This document shows positions 1 through 10,295 of a stretch of 64,000 nucleotides of DNA, piece by piece. The stretch comes from Adiantum capillus-veneris (Eukaryota; Streptophyta; Polypodiopsida; Polypodiales; Pteridaceae): the NCBI GenBank assembly GCA_014529385.2, contig CM043962.1, positions 90,875,180 to 90,939,179 of the forward strand, written 5' to 3'. Position 1 is the stretch's first letter. Each line of letters begins with the position of its first letter. The notes below the pieces were generated by a model. That model was not told the DNA's origin and did no database searches. It was given only the letters and a program-made list of their open reading frames with translations. The position numbers and the translations under genes are program-made.

Positions 1-345
1 CTCACCGAACTAGAAAATTTTATGTCGTACGACATGGTTATGTACGTTCAAAAATAAAAACACGCAACTCTCAAGCCTAGATTTTACACTCGAGACAATC
101 AGACAATTGATTATCACATTGGACAAGAAGGCAACTTGCAAGTGCCAAATGCCGACACTCGAGTCGAGAATCAAGACAATGAGACACAATGGGCATGAAC
201 CGCGATTCGCATTACATGTCATAAATCAAAAAGCTAAGTTGAGATGATACAAAAAAGTAGGCCTTCTAAGCCTCAATCGTGCAAAAAATGGAAGTAGGGG
301 CAAAAAAGATATTAGAGACTCTAAAGTCTAAGAGCTTCCTCCGAA

Positions 346-349
<4 letters not shown>

Positions 350-417
<68 letters not shown>

Positions 418-522
418 CCTAATGGAATCCAAGGTGAAGGACCAAAGCAATGAGAGAGAGAGAGAGAGAGGGAGAGAGAGGAGCCTAGTGGAATCTAAGG
501 TTGAAGGACCAAGGTCCAAAGC

Positions 523-577
<55 letters not shown>

Positions 578-584
578 AAGAAAG
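350..584. repeat. AG microsatellite arrays with a duplicated spacer
   Basis: Three AG runs (about 350-415, 451-480 and 525-572) are separated by two diverged copies of a spacer of about 50 bases (GAGCCTA/GTGGAATC...GAAGGACC...AAAGCAATG). The run grades into AAAG at the end. Open frames through it encode only Arg-Glu or Leu-Ser repeats and are not genes. An AG array also lies in the 5' leader of the hAT-1 transposase (15900), so this one was probably inherited from the element. Confidence 0.85.
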
Positions 585-599
585 ATTTTTTAACGTCTA

Positions 600-2330
600 T
601 AAAGAGGCCGAAATTGGCCTATGAGACAAATCAAAGTACATGAGGTGGGTGTCCTTTGTGTATCCATAAAGGATAAAAGGGTACAAAAGTAAAAGTAAAC
701 TATCCTATGTAATGTCTAAGGGGAGGTGATACAAAGAGGGTGGGGGTGGAGCTCCAAAAACTGGGGGAGAGATGCAATCCTATATGCTGGGGTAAATACA
801 ATCATGAGATGCTATCCTATCTCTAACTCCATCCAGTCCCATAATCAGGGTGTAATACATGATGCATGGAAGGGTAGAGTGTGGACAATCCACGTAAGAT
901 GGCGGTTGGATCTGCAAAAGCCCGAGTACGTCGCTCCTCCAAGGATCTGTAGTAGTGCTCCTGGATCTCCTGGATCTCTCTCTGGTGTAGGCGGGGTGCC
1001 CTACGTCCATGTGTGCGTGGGCGTCTGCGAGCTCGGACCTCCTCAGCCTGCTGTAGAGTCACTCCTCTCTGGGTGGTCGAAAGTGATGGTGTTGCTATGG
1101 TCCTCTGGAAAAAGTCCGTGAGCTGTGTCTGGCGCTCGTCTCTCATCCCTAGTGCTGCCCGGAGGAGGGAGTCCCGATGCTGCTGTGCCTCTATGAGGAA
1201 GCGGCCAAGCTGTCGCTGGTCTCTGGACTCAAAGATCTGATGTAGAGTGGGCTGATCTGCAAACAAGGTCAGATATCTGTCTCTAATCTCCTCATATGCT
1301 CTACATCTGCATACGTAATGCTCCTCGCTCTCAACCTCTGCTGTGCAAAGTCTGCATATCCTCTCTGCTCTGGGGACATGTGCCGCTCTCCCTGCCTCAA
1401 TCTCTAGCTGGTGTGATGATACTTTGAGCTGTCCGATGGCGACCCGTGCTCTATGTGGCAAATAGACATCCATGTATCTCGGTCTCTGGATGAAACCATC
1501 TGCTACAATAGTGAGGAAGTGGTCTCTGAAGTACTGCCTCTTCGTGGGAAGAGGCTCTCTGGGTGTGATCCATGTCTCCTTGATGTATAGCTGCCAGAGA
1601 TCTTGTCTGAGAACTCGATTCCTCTTGGTGTGTGAGAGGCGTATGTGAGGGGAGTCGGGATCATACTGAAAAGAGGGCAGATCCATGATGTCCAAGCCAT
1701 GGGATGTAAACCACTCTATGACCTGTGAGTACCATGTCCTCGTGTCCCCCTCTTGATGCAGCTGTATCGATGCCTCAAAAGTTCTGCGGGTGAGTCTGTC
1801 TGGTGGGAGCTCTCGCATGGGCTGGATGAAACAAACTGTCTGAAAGAGAGCCTCTACTAGCATCGGTGGGGTAGCTAGCTCTGCTTTGATGATATCATGT
1901 GGTACTGAGGGTTTGCTGTGGAGCAAACGGGAGATCATGATGATCTGTGGGCGCTCTATCTGTGTCCATAGGGATGCGGATAGCCCTGGAGCCCATACAG
2001 CGGCTGCATACATCATGGCAGGTGTGACTAGAGTGTCAAAAAGCCACCCCTTGGTGCGGGGCTCCTGGAAGTGGGCCTGATGGCATCTGCGCTCCAAGGT
2101 GGCGAGCGTTGCATATCCTCGTGTAAGCCGGTCTCGGGCTGTCTGTGCCATGGAGAATCTACCAGTGGTGCCAGTGAAAGTCACCCCCAGGTATACATAT
2201 GAATCAACCACATCGACCTGCCCGCCTGCTGCTGTGAGTACTGCTCGGCTCCGCACTGCCCTGGAGGTGTGAGAGAGGAGGCTCAAGGCATGTGGGACGT
2301 GAGGGGGGGGATGCTAGGCTAGGTGGGAGG
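600..2330 (-). mobile_element. LINE-1: 5'-truncated non-LTR retrotransposon
   Basis: A minus-strand LINE 3' portion is inserted between the two halves of hAT-3. It holds the C-terminal part of ORF2 (823-2286) and about 200 bases of 3' UTR ending near the AG array. The endonuclease and catalytic fingers/palm are absent, which is ordinary 5' truncation. A relative on the plus strand is at 34385-34620. Exact ends are uncertain because no clear target duplication was found. Confidence 0.65.
823..2286 (-). CDS. LINE-1 ORF2 C-terminal fragment (post-palm region and CCHC-like finger)
   Basis: A 487-codon frame, open throughout. Near the N-terminus VDSYVYLGVTFTG is the motif that follows the reverse-transcriptase palm in LINEs (compare FKYLGI in LINE-2). 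Around residues 100-125 is the conserved LINE block VTPAMMYAAAVWAP. Near residue 325 is a zinc-binding pattern, CRLC then EEHYVCRC, spaced C-x2-C-x8-H-x4-C and also present in LINE-2. The Arg-rich C-terminal 90 residues may bind nucleic acid. There is no YADD box, so the fragment cannot be a working polymerase. The listed start is only where the frame opens; the true start lay in the lost 5' part. The lack of stops over 1.4 kb suggests a fairly recent insertion. Confidence 0.75.
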   Translation of the reverse strand: MSLLSHTSRAVRSRAVLTAAGGQVDVVDSYVYLGVTFTGTTGRFSMAQTARDRLTRGYATLATLERRCHQAHFQEPRTKGWLFDTLVTPAMMYAAAVWAPGLSASLWTQIERPQIIMISRLLHSKPSVPHDIIKAELATPPMLVEALFQTVCFIQPMRELPPDRLTRRTFEASIQLHQEGDTRTWYSQVIEWFTSHGLDIMDLPSFQYDPDSPHIRLSHTKRNRVLRQDLWQLYIKETWITPREPLPTKRQYFRDHFLTIVADGFIQRPRYMDVYLPHRARVAIGQLKVSSHQLEIEAGRAAHVPRAERICRLCTAEVESEEHYVCRCRAYEEIRDRYLTLFADQPTLHQIFESRDQRQLGRFLIEAQQHRDSLLRAALGMRDERQTQLTDFFQRTIATPSLSTTQRGVTLQQAEEVRARRRPRTHGRRAPRLHQREIQEIQEHYYRSLEERRTRAFADPTAILRGLSTLYPSMHHVLHPDYGTGWS

Positions 2331-2532
2331 GATCCTATGCCAAAAGGAAACCCAAAAACCTCCCAAAAAAGTGCAGGTCACACTAACCGTTGATTGGTCA
2401 AACCGACTAAAAAAGCCACCGGACGGATCGAATGCCTTGACCGGATGGAACGCCACCAGATGACTCGTTCCGTCCAACGGACGAGAACAACCTTGAGTTC
2501 CCATATCAAATGGATCACCGGTTAGTGATTTC

Positions 2533-2668
2533 CTGAACAGATGTTGGCACATAAGGAAAGGAAGGTAAGAGGAAAGGTTGCAAGACGCTACTTGGTGAAG
2601 TTCAAGAACTATCCATCTTTGGATGCCAAATGGATGAAAGAGTTTGAATTGGTTGATATATCTTGAAG
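2533..2668 (+). pseudogene. Chromodomain remnant of a Ty3/gypsy chromovirus
   Basis: The plus strand reads EQMLAHKE, then RRYLVKFKNYPSLDAKWMK and a stop after LVDIS. This is the C-terminal integrase chromodomain of chromoviruses and aligns with B (RRRFLVKFKNYP...LDAKWMEEEDL). The rest of pol is missing upstream, where hAT-3 ends. An LTR in the same orientation follows at 3004, so this is the 3' end of an element. It lies in opposite orientation to the adjacent C integrase, which lacks its own chromodomain; see findings. Confidence 0.75.
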
Positions 2669-3003
2669 CCTTTGGATGGAATCCACAGTGACTTGATGTA
2701 GCCTTTTTGGAGCAAAGTAAGAGCATGGTTCATGATGCTCAAGAGAGTAGTTAAGCAATTGTATCTACTCTTTCCATACAGAATCTAGCTAGAGAAGTTT
2801 GTGCTTGAGAGTACACTAGAAGACTTCTCTGCTTGATATATGTGTGGTAGCGAGGTTGGTGGGATTGTTTAATCGTCCAACACTACATTTCCGGAAGCAT
2901 GTATATCTTGGATTCCCATCATAGAATTTATGTGATATCGGGAGATATCAGCATGTATTATTAGCATGCAAGCGAGGTCACTTGCAGTATTTCAAGGATG
3001 GGG

Positions 3004-4352
3004 TGTGTCACCGGGAGGTGTATTTTTCGTGTTGCCTTCTATAAATATGTAGTATATATTTTTATTTATTTTTATTTTTACTTGTTTTCCTCGGAACCCT
3101 TGAAAAGGTGCAAGTGGACATTGCATGGCCAGTGTGAAACGGCTATGGCTGAACAAGTTTTTCATATCGGGAGTCTAGGTCAGTCAGTCTGGGATTGGTT
3201 GGGCCAGTTAGCACTGAATTCTGACGAGTATGGAAGCCTTTGCACCGCGCGTGCCAAATGAAATGTGGGCCACTCGGAAAGTCACTTATAACTTTATAAG
3301 TTAGTGGAAACTAGAGAATTAACTCAAAGGGACAAATTGGACACTTGGCAGAAGGAGAGCTACCTGCAGGACACATCAGCAAGAAGGGACGCCCATTTTG
3401 AGAGGCTGATTTTTGCTCATTGAAGTGACCTATAGTGTGTGTGTGAGTAGTGGGTGTAGGTTCACAGCTTTCATGGAAAGCTTGCCTTCTCCTTCGTCTC
3501 ATGTAGCGCGATGATTTTCTCTCGTGCATCTCTCTCCCCCCTTTGCACATATGGTAATGCCCCATTAGTTGGGCTACTCAGATGATAATATACAATTCTG
3601 AGGGTTTATGCGTGCTTGCCAAGGCAAGAGCCTTCTGAACAGGAACCGGATTAGCTAATAGTTAATCCCCCACAAGTACGCACAATTCCATCGCAGAAGG
3701 TTGCGAGTTTGGAGAGTTTTCTTGCGTGAAAACTCGTCCAATTCACAGGGGAACTGTCCTATTGCGTGCGGGAGCCCTTGAGACACGCGTAGGCGTGTTC
3801 GCTCCGCTAAAAACGATCCAAAACAGAGAATTACAGTCTGCTGTCTTTTTCTGCAGGTTTAGGGTTTTGCACCTTAACTGCAAGGAAACACCAAGGGAGC
3901 CCCGGGAAAGCCTTGGGATGTGTGTACAGGATTTTGGGCACCCGACAGCAGAAAAACAGCGAATTACAGCACGCTGAAATTCTGTTACAGCTCACCAGAA
4001 AGCTTCTAAATTGTGAGGGAATCTGTCCTAGATAGGTGTTTTTGACCTATAGGGGTTTTGGCGTCATTATGTTGCCGAAACCAGGTCGGAAACCTGCGTT
4101 TTCAGCCCTTGCAAGGTTTGGACAGCTTTATGAGAGTTTGGTCTAAGTGTTCGGATCGTCAATTGTTAATTGAATAAAGAAATACCGAACGCCAACTTTT
4201 GGGGCCTACAGGGCGTCTGCCTCGTGTGCGCAATGACATTCTAGTTGCTGGACGCAACTGTGTTCTCTTTTCTTCACAATGCTTTGTGTAAAGTTAATAG
4301 GTGATTGAAATAGTGCCACCCTCTACCCTCTACGTTGTACAGGCCGGTTAAA
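3004..4352 (+). repeat. LTR of the C family, plus orientation
   Basis: About 1.35 kb beginning TGTGTCACC and matching, in inverted orientation, the LTR at 17653-18993. A purine-rich tract (TTCAAGGATGGGG) just precedes it. It contains TATAAATATG near 3042 and AATAAAGAAATACCG near 4173 with the GGGGCC-type conserved motif found in other LTRs here. Homology between the copies stops just after GGCCGGTTAAA, so I set the right edge there; the terminal dinucleotide is not a clear CA. Confidence 0.7.
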
Positions 4353-4660
4353 CCAAGACCTACATGCTCGTGCTCATTGTAGTGTAATACCATCTGTCAA
4401 AACGCGTGTACAATGCATTGATACAAGAGGGTTCCAAAACTGGAAAATTGGCTCTAGAAGTCAATGAAGCATGTCCACGTGGCACATAATGCCATGTGCA
4501 CGTGACATGCAAATTCTATAACTTGTCGAAAAGTCTTTGCCAACTACAACTTTCCTACCAACACTAACCAAGAGATTATGCCAATCCTTCTGGAAGTCAC
4601 ATCGTAATTTTTTTTGCAGAAACACTAATTTGCTGCTAAAAACTCCCTTCTTTTTTTTGA
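4353..4660. other. Unassigned spacer between inverted LTR and C integrase
   Basis: Three hundred bases after the plus-oriented LTR and before the minus-strand integrase C-terminus. It is AT-rich and I see no frame, repeat or RNA gene. If the LTR and chromodomain were flipped with their flank, this could be former host DNA. Confidence 0.4.
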
Positions 4661-7043
4661 AATTGATAGAATCAAAATTCGTTCAACATCACCAACAAAG
4701 GGTCTTAGAAGGCTGACATGAAAGCACTATGTATTTTCCAGCCTTCTGGTAGCTTCAACCTGTAAGCTACATCGCTGATCTTTTCTGAAATCTGAAAAGG
4801 ACCATAATATCATATATTGAGCTTAGGAAACAAACGTTCCTTGCCTTTCATTTTCCTTAACCTGGCCTTTTCAAAGCGCAAAAGTACCCAATCACCAAGT
4901 GAAAATACAAGTCTACGACGGTGACGATCAACAGGTTTCTTTTGCTTAGCCGGAGTCTTCTCAAGAGCAATCTTTATCTTCTTGTATGTTTCATCTATAT
5001 CTTGCACATACTTGTCTGCCTCAAATATCTTGTCCTTAGTTTACAAAATGGGCAGTACTTTCTTCCCTCTTTCCATTATTTCAAATGGTGCCTTACCTGT
5101 TGACGTATGCAGAGTGTTATTATAAACATATTCAATCAATGGGAGATGGTGCTCCCAAGTTGCCTTGTGCTCTGACACATAACATTTGAGCAGATCTAGG
5201 ATAGTAGAATTTGCCTCTTCTGACTGTCCATCGGTTTGTGGATGAAACAAAGAAGAGAACTTTAGTGTAGTGCCCATGTTCTCGAACAATGCCTTCCAGA
5301 AAAGACTCGTCATACATGGATCCCTGTCACTGACAATTGACTGAGGCATCCCGTGATACTTGAAGATATTGCTCATGAATATCTTGACCATGTGTTCTGG
5401 CTTTATCTTGTTCCTAACATGAATGAAATGGGCCTGTTTACTGAACCTAGAAATGATAGTCCAAATCCCATCATTACCTGTTTGCGTCCTTGGAAGGTCA
5501 AAGATAAAGTCCATCGCTATGCTTTCCCATGGCCTATCAAGGATCGGCAATGGCTGCATTAATCCTGGTTTCTTTTGGCTGTCAAATTTGACTTTTTGGC
5601 AAACTAAGCATGATCTTACAAATGTGTCAACATCTTGACGCAAAGCTGGCCAATAGAAGAATGCCTCAACCCCTTTCACTGTCGCATCAATTCCACGATG
5701 TCCAACATAAGGTGGAACATGCCTTTCCATCAAAACCTTTGGCCGTAACTGTTTAGTGAGTGTCTTCTAAGTTTGACCATTTTTGCTAAACACATAACTT
5801 TCCATGCATCATGAGAAAGTCATTCTTAAGCATATAGTGCTCATGATGTTGCCCATCAACAAGCTGATCATAGATCCTTGCAAAATCTGAATCTTCAGCA
5901 TATTGTGTCTTCATTTCATCTAGTTCACAATGGTACGGAATTGACATTGCTGAAATTTGGGACTTTCGTGACAACGTGTTAGCCACCACATTCTTTTTCC
6001 CTTGCACATGCACAATCTGAAGATGGAACATTGACAAGATGTTTGTCCATGGCATGTGTTTCTCAGACAACTTCGTTTGTGTAAGAAAACAATGCAAGGT
6101 TTAATGATCTGTTTGGACAACAAAATCAGCCCCCAATAGATAGTGTTTCCAACTTTTCTCATAAACTTGCAAGTTCCTTTCAGTTTTCAAAAGAATTCTG
6201 CTCTCATATGCGACTACTTGGCCATGCATTAGAATTGCTCCAAGACTATGGCCACATACATCACATTGAACCACAAAAGGTTTTGAAAGATCTGGCAAAA
6301 TGATTACCGGATCTGAAGTGAGTTTCTCTTTCAAGTGTTTGAAGGCTAAAATTTCCTTGGCTGTCCACTTGAAAGTAACTCCTTTTTCTTGCAGTGCATG
6401 GAGTGGAGAAGCAATCTTAGCAAAATTTTGGATGAACCTCCTGTAGTAGGAACATAAGCCTAGAAAGCTTCGAATGTCATGTACGCACTTCAAGTCTGGC
6501 CATGACCTAATTGCTATGTGTCCGAGGAAGTGAATCTCTTCCAGAAAGACTTCACTGTTTTTAGCATTAATGAGTAGCCTGTTTCTGCGTAACTCATTGA
6601 AAATTGCGGTCAAATAATCTCTATGCTCCTCTTCAAACTTTGAGTAGACAATCATGTCATCAAAGAAGGTACCCATGTAGTTTCTATGTGGTCTGAATAT
6701 TCTGTCCATCATTCTATTGAACGTGGCAGGAGCATTTGTGAGGTCGAATGGCATGACAAGAAACTCATAGAGACCAAATGTTGTCCTGAACGCAGTCTTA
6801 TAGACATCTTCTGGCCTAATGCGTATTTGGTGGTACCCACTCTTTAGGTCTATCCTTGTAAACAATGACGCTCTCTCAAGCCAATCAAGAATGTCATCTA
6901 TCCTCGCTATGGGGAACCTGTTTTTGATGGTATTTTTATTCAAGGCGCGATAGTCAATGCACATGCGCCATGAACCATCCTTCTTTTGCACTAGGAGTAC
7001 AATCGAACAAAAAGGGGATGAACTGGGCTGAATCAGCCCCTTT
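4660..7043 (-). pseudogene. C pol: reverse transcriptase, RNase H, integrase (decayed)
   Basis: Reading leftwards: RT with KKDGSWRMCIDYRALNK, the substrate loop KSGYHQIRI and FFDD (GTFFDDMIVYSK) in place of YxDD; RNase H with a C-D-V-C-G start and LLGADFVVQTDH; the integrase zinc-finger region GHRGIDAT...CLVCQK; the catalytic core with MDFIFDLPRTQTG and VSDRDPCM; and the GKERLFPKL C-terminal block, then HVSLLRPFVGDVE at about 4690. Relative to B it lacks about 15 residues after LGHI and about 10 before HYLLGADF. It also carries a TAA near 6100, a TAG near 5788 and frameshifts near 5780 and 4810. The first codons at 7043 continue upstream at 11435 after D is skipped. Confidence 0.85.
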
Positions 7044-8146
7044 TGTCACGTGACACATCCCAGCCCTATGTGTCCATGGACAAGCTACACCACAGCAGGG
7101 TTCAATCAGTTCAGTCAGTTTAGATTAGCAGTGATCTGGCACTTTTGTGAGTCTATTCGTAGACCGTGCATGCCCAGTCACTTAGCATAGATGCATATCC
7201 TCCGGTTGCACACAGCATGACCATCGGAATTCCCATCAGAATCCATTAGCATCAGTTAGGGGAATTTTCCAGTGCATTTAGCCTATTTTCCTATTTATTG
7301 GGATTTTCACTTATTATTTTTAAGTGACTTTCCTACAAAAGTAGGTAGGGCAATTTTGCTAAGTTTCTATATAAGCAAACCCAAGCTAGCACTAAATGGC
7401 AGAAGAGGCAGCAGAAGCACTTGCTCAACAGGCAACTTCTCAGCAAGACCAACCCCCGCGACTACTCTGGCGTTTTCTCCACAGAAGACCTAGCGTTTTT
7501 GCATCAGATCAGCCTTGGCGATTTGTGCACAGCAGATCAGCCCCGGCGTCATCATGACACAACAGATCAGCCTAGCGTTTTTGCATTTGTAGAACCCCGG
7601 CGACAGAAGGACCAATTTCAGCCTCTGGCGTTTTTGGATTTCAGCAGCAAATTAAGACCGGCATTATTCACCTAAAGTGTAGCAGATTCAGCCCGTAAAG
7701 ACCATCAGTTTTCAGCCCTAAGAAACCTCATTTTTCAGCCAAGAAAACGCAACCAAAACAGTCATTTTCAGCCACCGAAACAGTCCCGGAAATTCAGCAG
7801 CAAGAAGATCCCAGATTTCAGCCATCGTCGTCGTTGTCGCCGTCATCGGCATAGACCAAGTTGCATAGTCCATTGCATACACATTGTACACCTTTGTGCA
7901 ATCAAGACATAGACCACTCTCGCCGACGAGAGTGGGGCCTTCGGAGGACGGTTTTACAACCTCTCGGTGTCGTATCTCTTCTCTCTCCTTCTCTCAGTCT
8001 CATTCACTTGCACGCACAATATCCACTCACTTTGTTCGTGACCACAGACGGAAATCTCTCTCTTTCCCTAAGAACTAAAAGGAACCTTGAGCAATAAGGA
8101 TCACTAATCTTGAGAAAATACAACATTCATTCCGCTGCACCTAACA
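7044..8146 (+). repeat. 5' LTR of D
   Basis: 1103 bases, TGTCACGTGACA...CACCTAACA. A TATA-like TTTCTATATAAGC at about 7364 may be the promoter. Much of the second half consists of short GCGTTTTTGCAT/CAGATCAGCC-type repeats. A CT-rich tract precedes the end. It is closely similar to 10296-11429 apart from small indels. Confidence 0.9.
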
Positions 8147-8147
8147 T

Positions 8148-8159
8148 TGGTATCAGAGC
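8148..8159 (+). other. Primer binding site of D
   Basis: TGGTATCAGAGC lies one base after the LTR end. It is the usual plant LTR-retrotransposon site complementary to the 3' end of initiator methionine tRNA, and it fixes the element on the plus strand. Confidence 0.9.
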
Positions 8160-8499
8160 TTTGGAAGTGTTCTACATTACTCAAGGAAAGAACCACAAGA
8201 ACCACAAGAATTTTTTTTTTCTTGTTGTGATCGCACGAACCCAAGTTTACTTGGGCGTGGCGATTCCTAATCGTGTTTTGTTGAAGAGTGACAGGAATCC
8301 CAAGAAAGAAGGGCTTGTCCAGCCTCCCCTTGTGTCTCTTTTCACTCATTGAGAGCGGACCGTGCACTTAGCGGCCGGCCAATCGACGTGAGGTGGGAAA
8401 AAGCAACCTTGGTGTGAGCGCAAGGCCGCCAAGGGGTGCGCCCGCAGAAAAGGGTAGAACTTGGGTGAAGAGAAGATCCTTCTCCAATGCGATTTGCAA

Positions 8500-8712
8500 G
8501 CAAAAGAAACCCTCCAGAACCCCAAGAACCCAAGACCCTCAAGACTCAAGAACCTCAAGAACCCTAGATTCTCACGGATCAAGGACCTCAAGAACCTCAA
8601 GACGCTCAAGAACCCAAGTTCCTCGTGAACTTCAGAACCCAAGACCCTCAAGAACCCAAGTTCCTCGTGAACTTAAGAACCCAGACCCCAAGAACCCACA
8701 AGAACCCACGAT
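8500..8712 (+). repeat. Degenerate CTCAAGAACC minisatellite in the D leader
   Basis: About twenty imperfect repeats of a 9-10 base unit (CTCAAGAACC / CCCAAGAACC), with a longer repeated block AAGTTCCTCGTGAACTT inside. It lies between the primer site and the ORF start at 8719. The open frame across it encodes only Arg-Thr-Ser/Pro repeats and is probably incidental. Confidence 0.7.
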
Positions 8713-8718
8713 TGCAGA

Positions 8719-10104
8719 ATGGTCATCACTCCAAGCGGAATGGATACTTCGCTTGGAGGTGATGAGCACGAGAGAGGCGAAGAAGAATTTTCCCCACCAG
8801 GAGGTTTTTCTGACCCTTCCCCGTCTACGACAAAGATTGCACGAACTCCTATTGAGGAGTTAGACCAAGAAAGAGAAGTAGAAAGAAAAGCCTACGAAGA
8901 AGACATGGCAGCCATAGAGCGCCAATACCAAGAAAGAATGACAACCATAGCATGTGAGAGCGAGCAAGCACGCTTGGAAGCCAAAGCAAGAGAAGCAGAA
9001 TTTGATCGAGAGAACAAAGAAATGCAAGCCAAGTTTGATCGCGAGAACAAAGAAATAAGGCAAGAGATGTTGCGACTCTTTTCTCGAATACAGGCACAAA
9101 TTCAACAGGATAGGGAAAAGGAGACTCTCTCAGTCTCTTCTTCTCCCAAGCATGACACACAGGATTTGCATGATTGTGTGAAGCATGATGATGATTTGAT
9201 TGACAATGACTTGCATGATGATTTGAATGACAATGATAAGCATGATGATTTGGATGCCAATGATTTGGATGACAATGACAAGCATGATGATTTGCATGAT
9301 CAAGATGTGATTTCTCACAAGCATGATGAGTTGCATGAAGATGATGTGATTGTTCCCAAGGATGATGTGTTAGTGGATGCTTTTTCTAGCGAAGCTAACC
9401 TCGTTGTAGATTCGATCAATGACGAAGATCCGATCTTGACTTTCGAGTCGAGGTCCAAAGAACCCCCACAAGAAGATTCGATAGAGCCCGAAGAAGCGAT
9501 CTTGGCACTCGAGCCTTGGTCCAAAGAACCCTCATAGGAAGTATTATGTGTTCGCATGATTGATACGCACGCATTGTTCGATTGTTTCATTCGTGAAGGT
9601 TTCCTGTATTTTAGTCAGCATCGTTATGTGATCCCTTTTACTAGGCATGACATATTGTATGTTGAGCACGTTTCTCTCATGGATGAGCACGAATGTATGC
9701 GGATTGTTCATGAAAAGTTGAAAAGTCTGTATGTTAGGAAGTCACATTCCATGTCTCTTCCTTGGCATGACACAGTTTCCGAAAGAGCACATGATAGTAT
9801 GAGCACCAAGCATGGGCATTTCCATTGTGATTTGCCACAGTTGATTGGTTTCGATCAAACAGAAAAGATTCGACCTCATTGTTTGCATGTGTTTGATGAA
9901 CGGGTTGTCACTCCGTCTATTTGTTCATCTACATTGCATACACAGTCTTTAGAGAAGACAAGATTTTTTTCCTTCACTTTACATGGAATGGGTATGTTCA
10001 CGGTTTTGTGTTGGAGATGGTTTCAGGAATTTTCAGCCATGGAGATTCTTGAAGACGAAAGAAGCAGGACTTTAGACAAAGTTGAATTATCGAAGGAGCC
10101 ATAG
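8719..10104 (+). pseudogene. Unrecognised D-family ORF (coiled coil, acidic His/Asp repeats, conserved C-terminal region)
   Basis: I do not recognise this protein. From ATG 8719 it shows a Glu/Arg-rich predicted coiled coil (about residues 45-135), an acidic region of HDDL.DND-like repeats (about 155-215), a region rich in SKEP-type repeats, and a C-terminal part with RHDILYVEHVSLMDEHECMR and TLHGMGMF.VLCWRWFQEFSAM. A TAG at 9535-9537 interrupts the same frame; G has CAG there, so the ancestral protein read through and was about 460-515 residues. No zinc knuckle, aspartic protease, RT or integrase motif is seen. Its position between primer site and polypurine tract suggests a structural or nucleic-acid-binding role, perhaps a very diverged gag; that is inference. 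G keeps a frame ending directly before the polypurine tract. Confidence 0.6.
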
Positions 10105-10281
10105 AAGACTTTGTGTCGCTTTCGGCGCGGCCCAAAGAAGCAAGCGTTGCAGACCTTTATGAAGTTCAAGTACCGCACGACCCACACATCAAAGTGGGCC
10201 GGCGAAGAGTCCCTTCCAGGATTCCGGATGCTGTTGGCGATCTCCCTCGACGCCATACAGTTCGGTACCAGTACCTCACTT

Positions 10282-10295
10282 TGAAAAGGAGGGGA
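10282..10295 (+). other. Polypurine tract of D
   Basis: TGAAAAGGAGGGGA directly precedes the 3' LTR. It is the expected priming site for plus-strand DNA synthesis and is repeated, reverse complemented, at 38834-38847 in G. Confidence 0.85.

Larger units (their letters stand above)
1..2493 (-). mobile_element. hAT-3: deletion derivative of a hAT transposon, left end outside the window
   Basis: The first 100 bases match the transposase-distal end of hAT-1 (from about 12628), including the GTACG-rich subterminal DNA and the stretch starting TTATGTACGTTCA. The DNA at 2330-2493 matches the other end of hAT-1, with the same CACCGGACGG subterminal repeats and a terminus like ACAACCT beside ACTACCCT in hAT-1. 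The transposase exons are missing; AG arrays occupy the middle and LINE-1 sits inside. I infer a non-autonomous derivative whose left terminus lies before base 1, so its target duplication cannot be tested. Its right end abuts a chromovirus fragment. Confidence 0.55.

Noticed and set aside
328-643. Open frames of Leu-Ser and Arg-Glu repeats on both strands
   Set aside because: Translations of AG/CT microsatellite; no domain and the same occurs at every such array here.
823-2286. Candidate host gene (487 open codons)
   Set aside because: Carries LINE motifs (YLGVTF, YAAAVWAP, C-x2-C...H-x4-C) and has fragments of the same kind at 34385.
3004-3013. LTR at 3004 as the 3' LTR of C in normal orientation
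   Set aside because: The poly(A)-region motif, purine tract and chromodomain all show plus orientation, opposite to C.
8500-8712. CRISPR-like array
   Set aside because: Repeats are about 10 bases, imperfect and without unique spacers of constant length.
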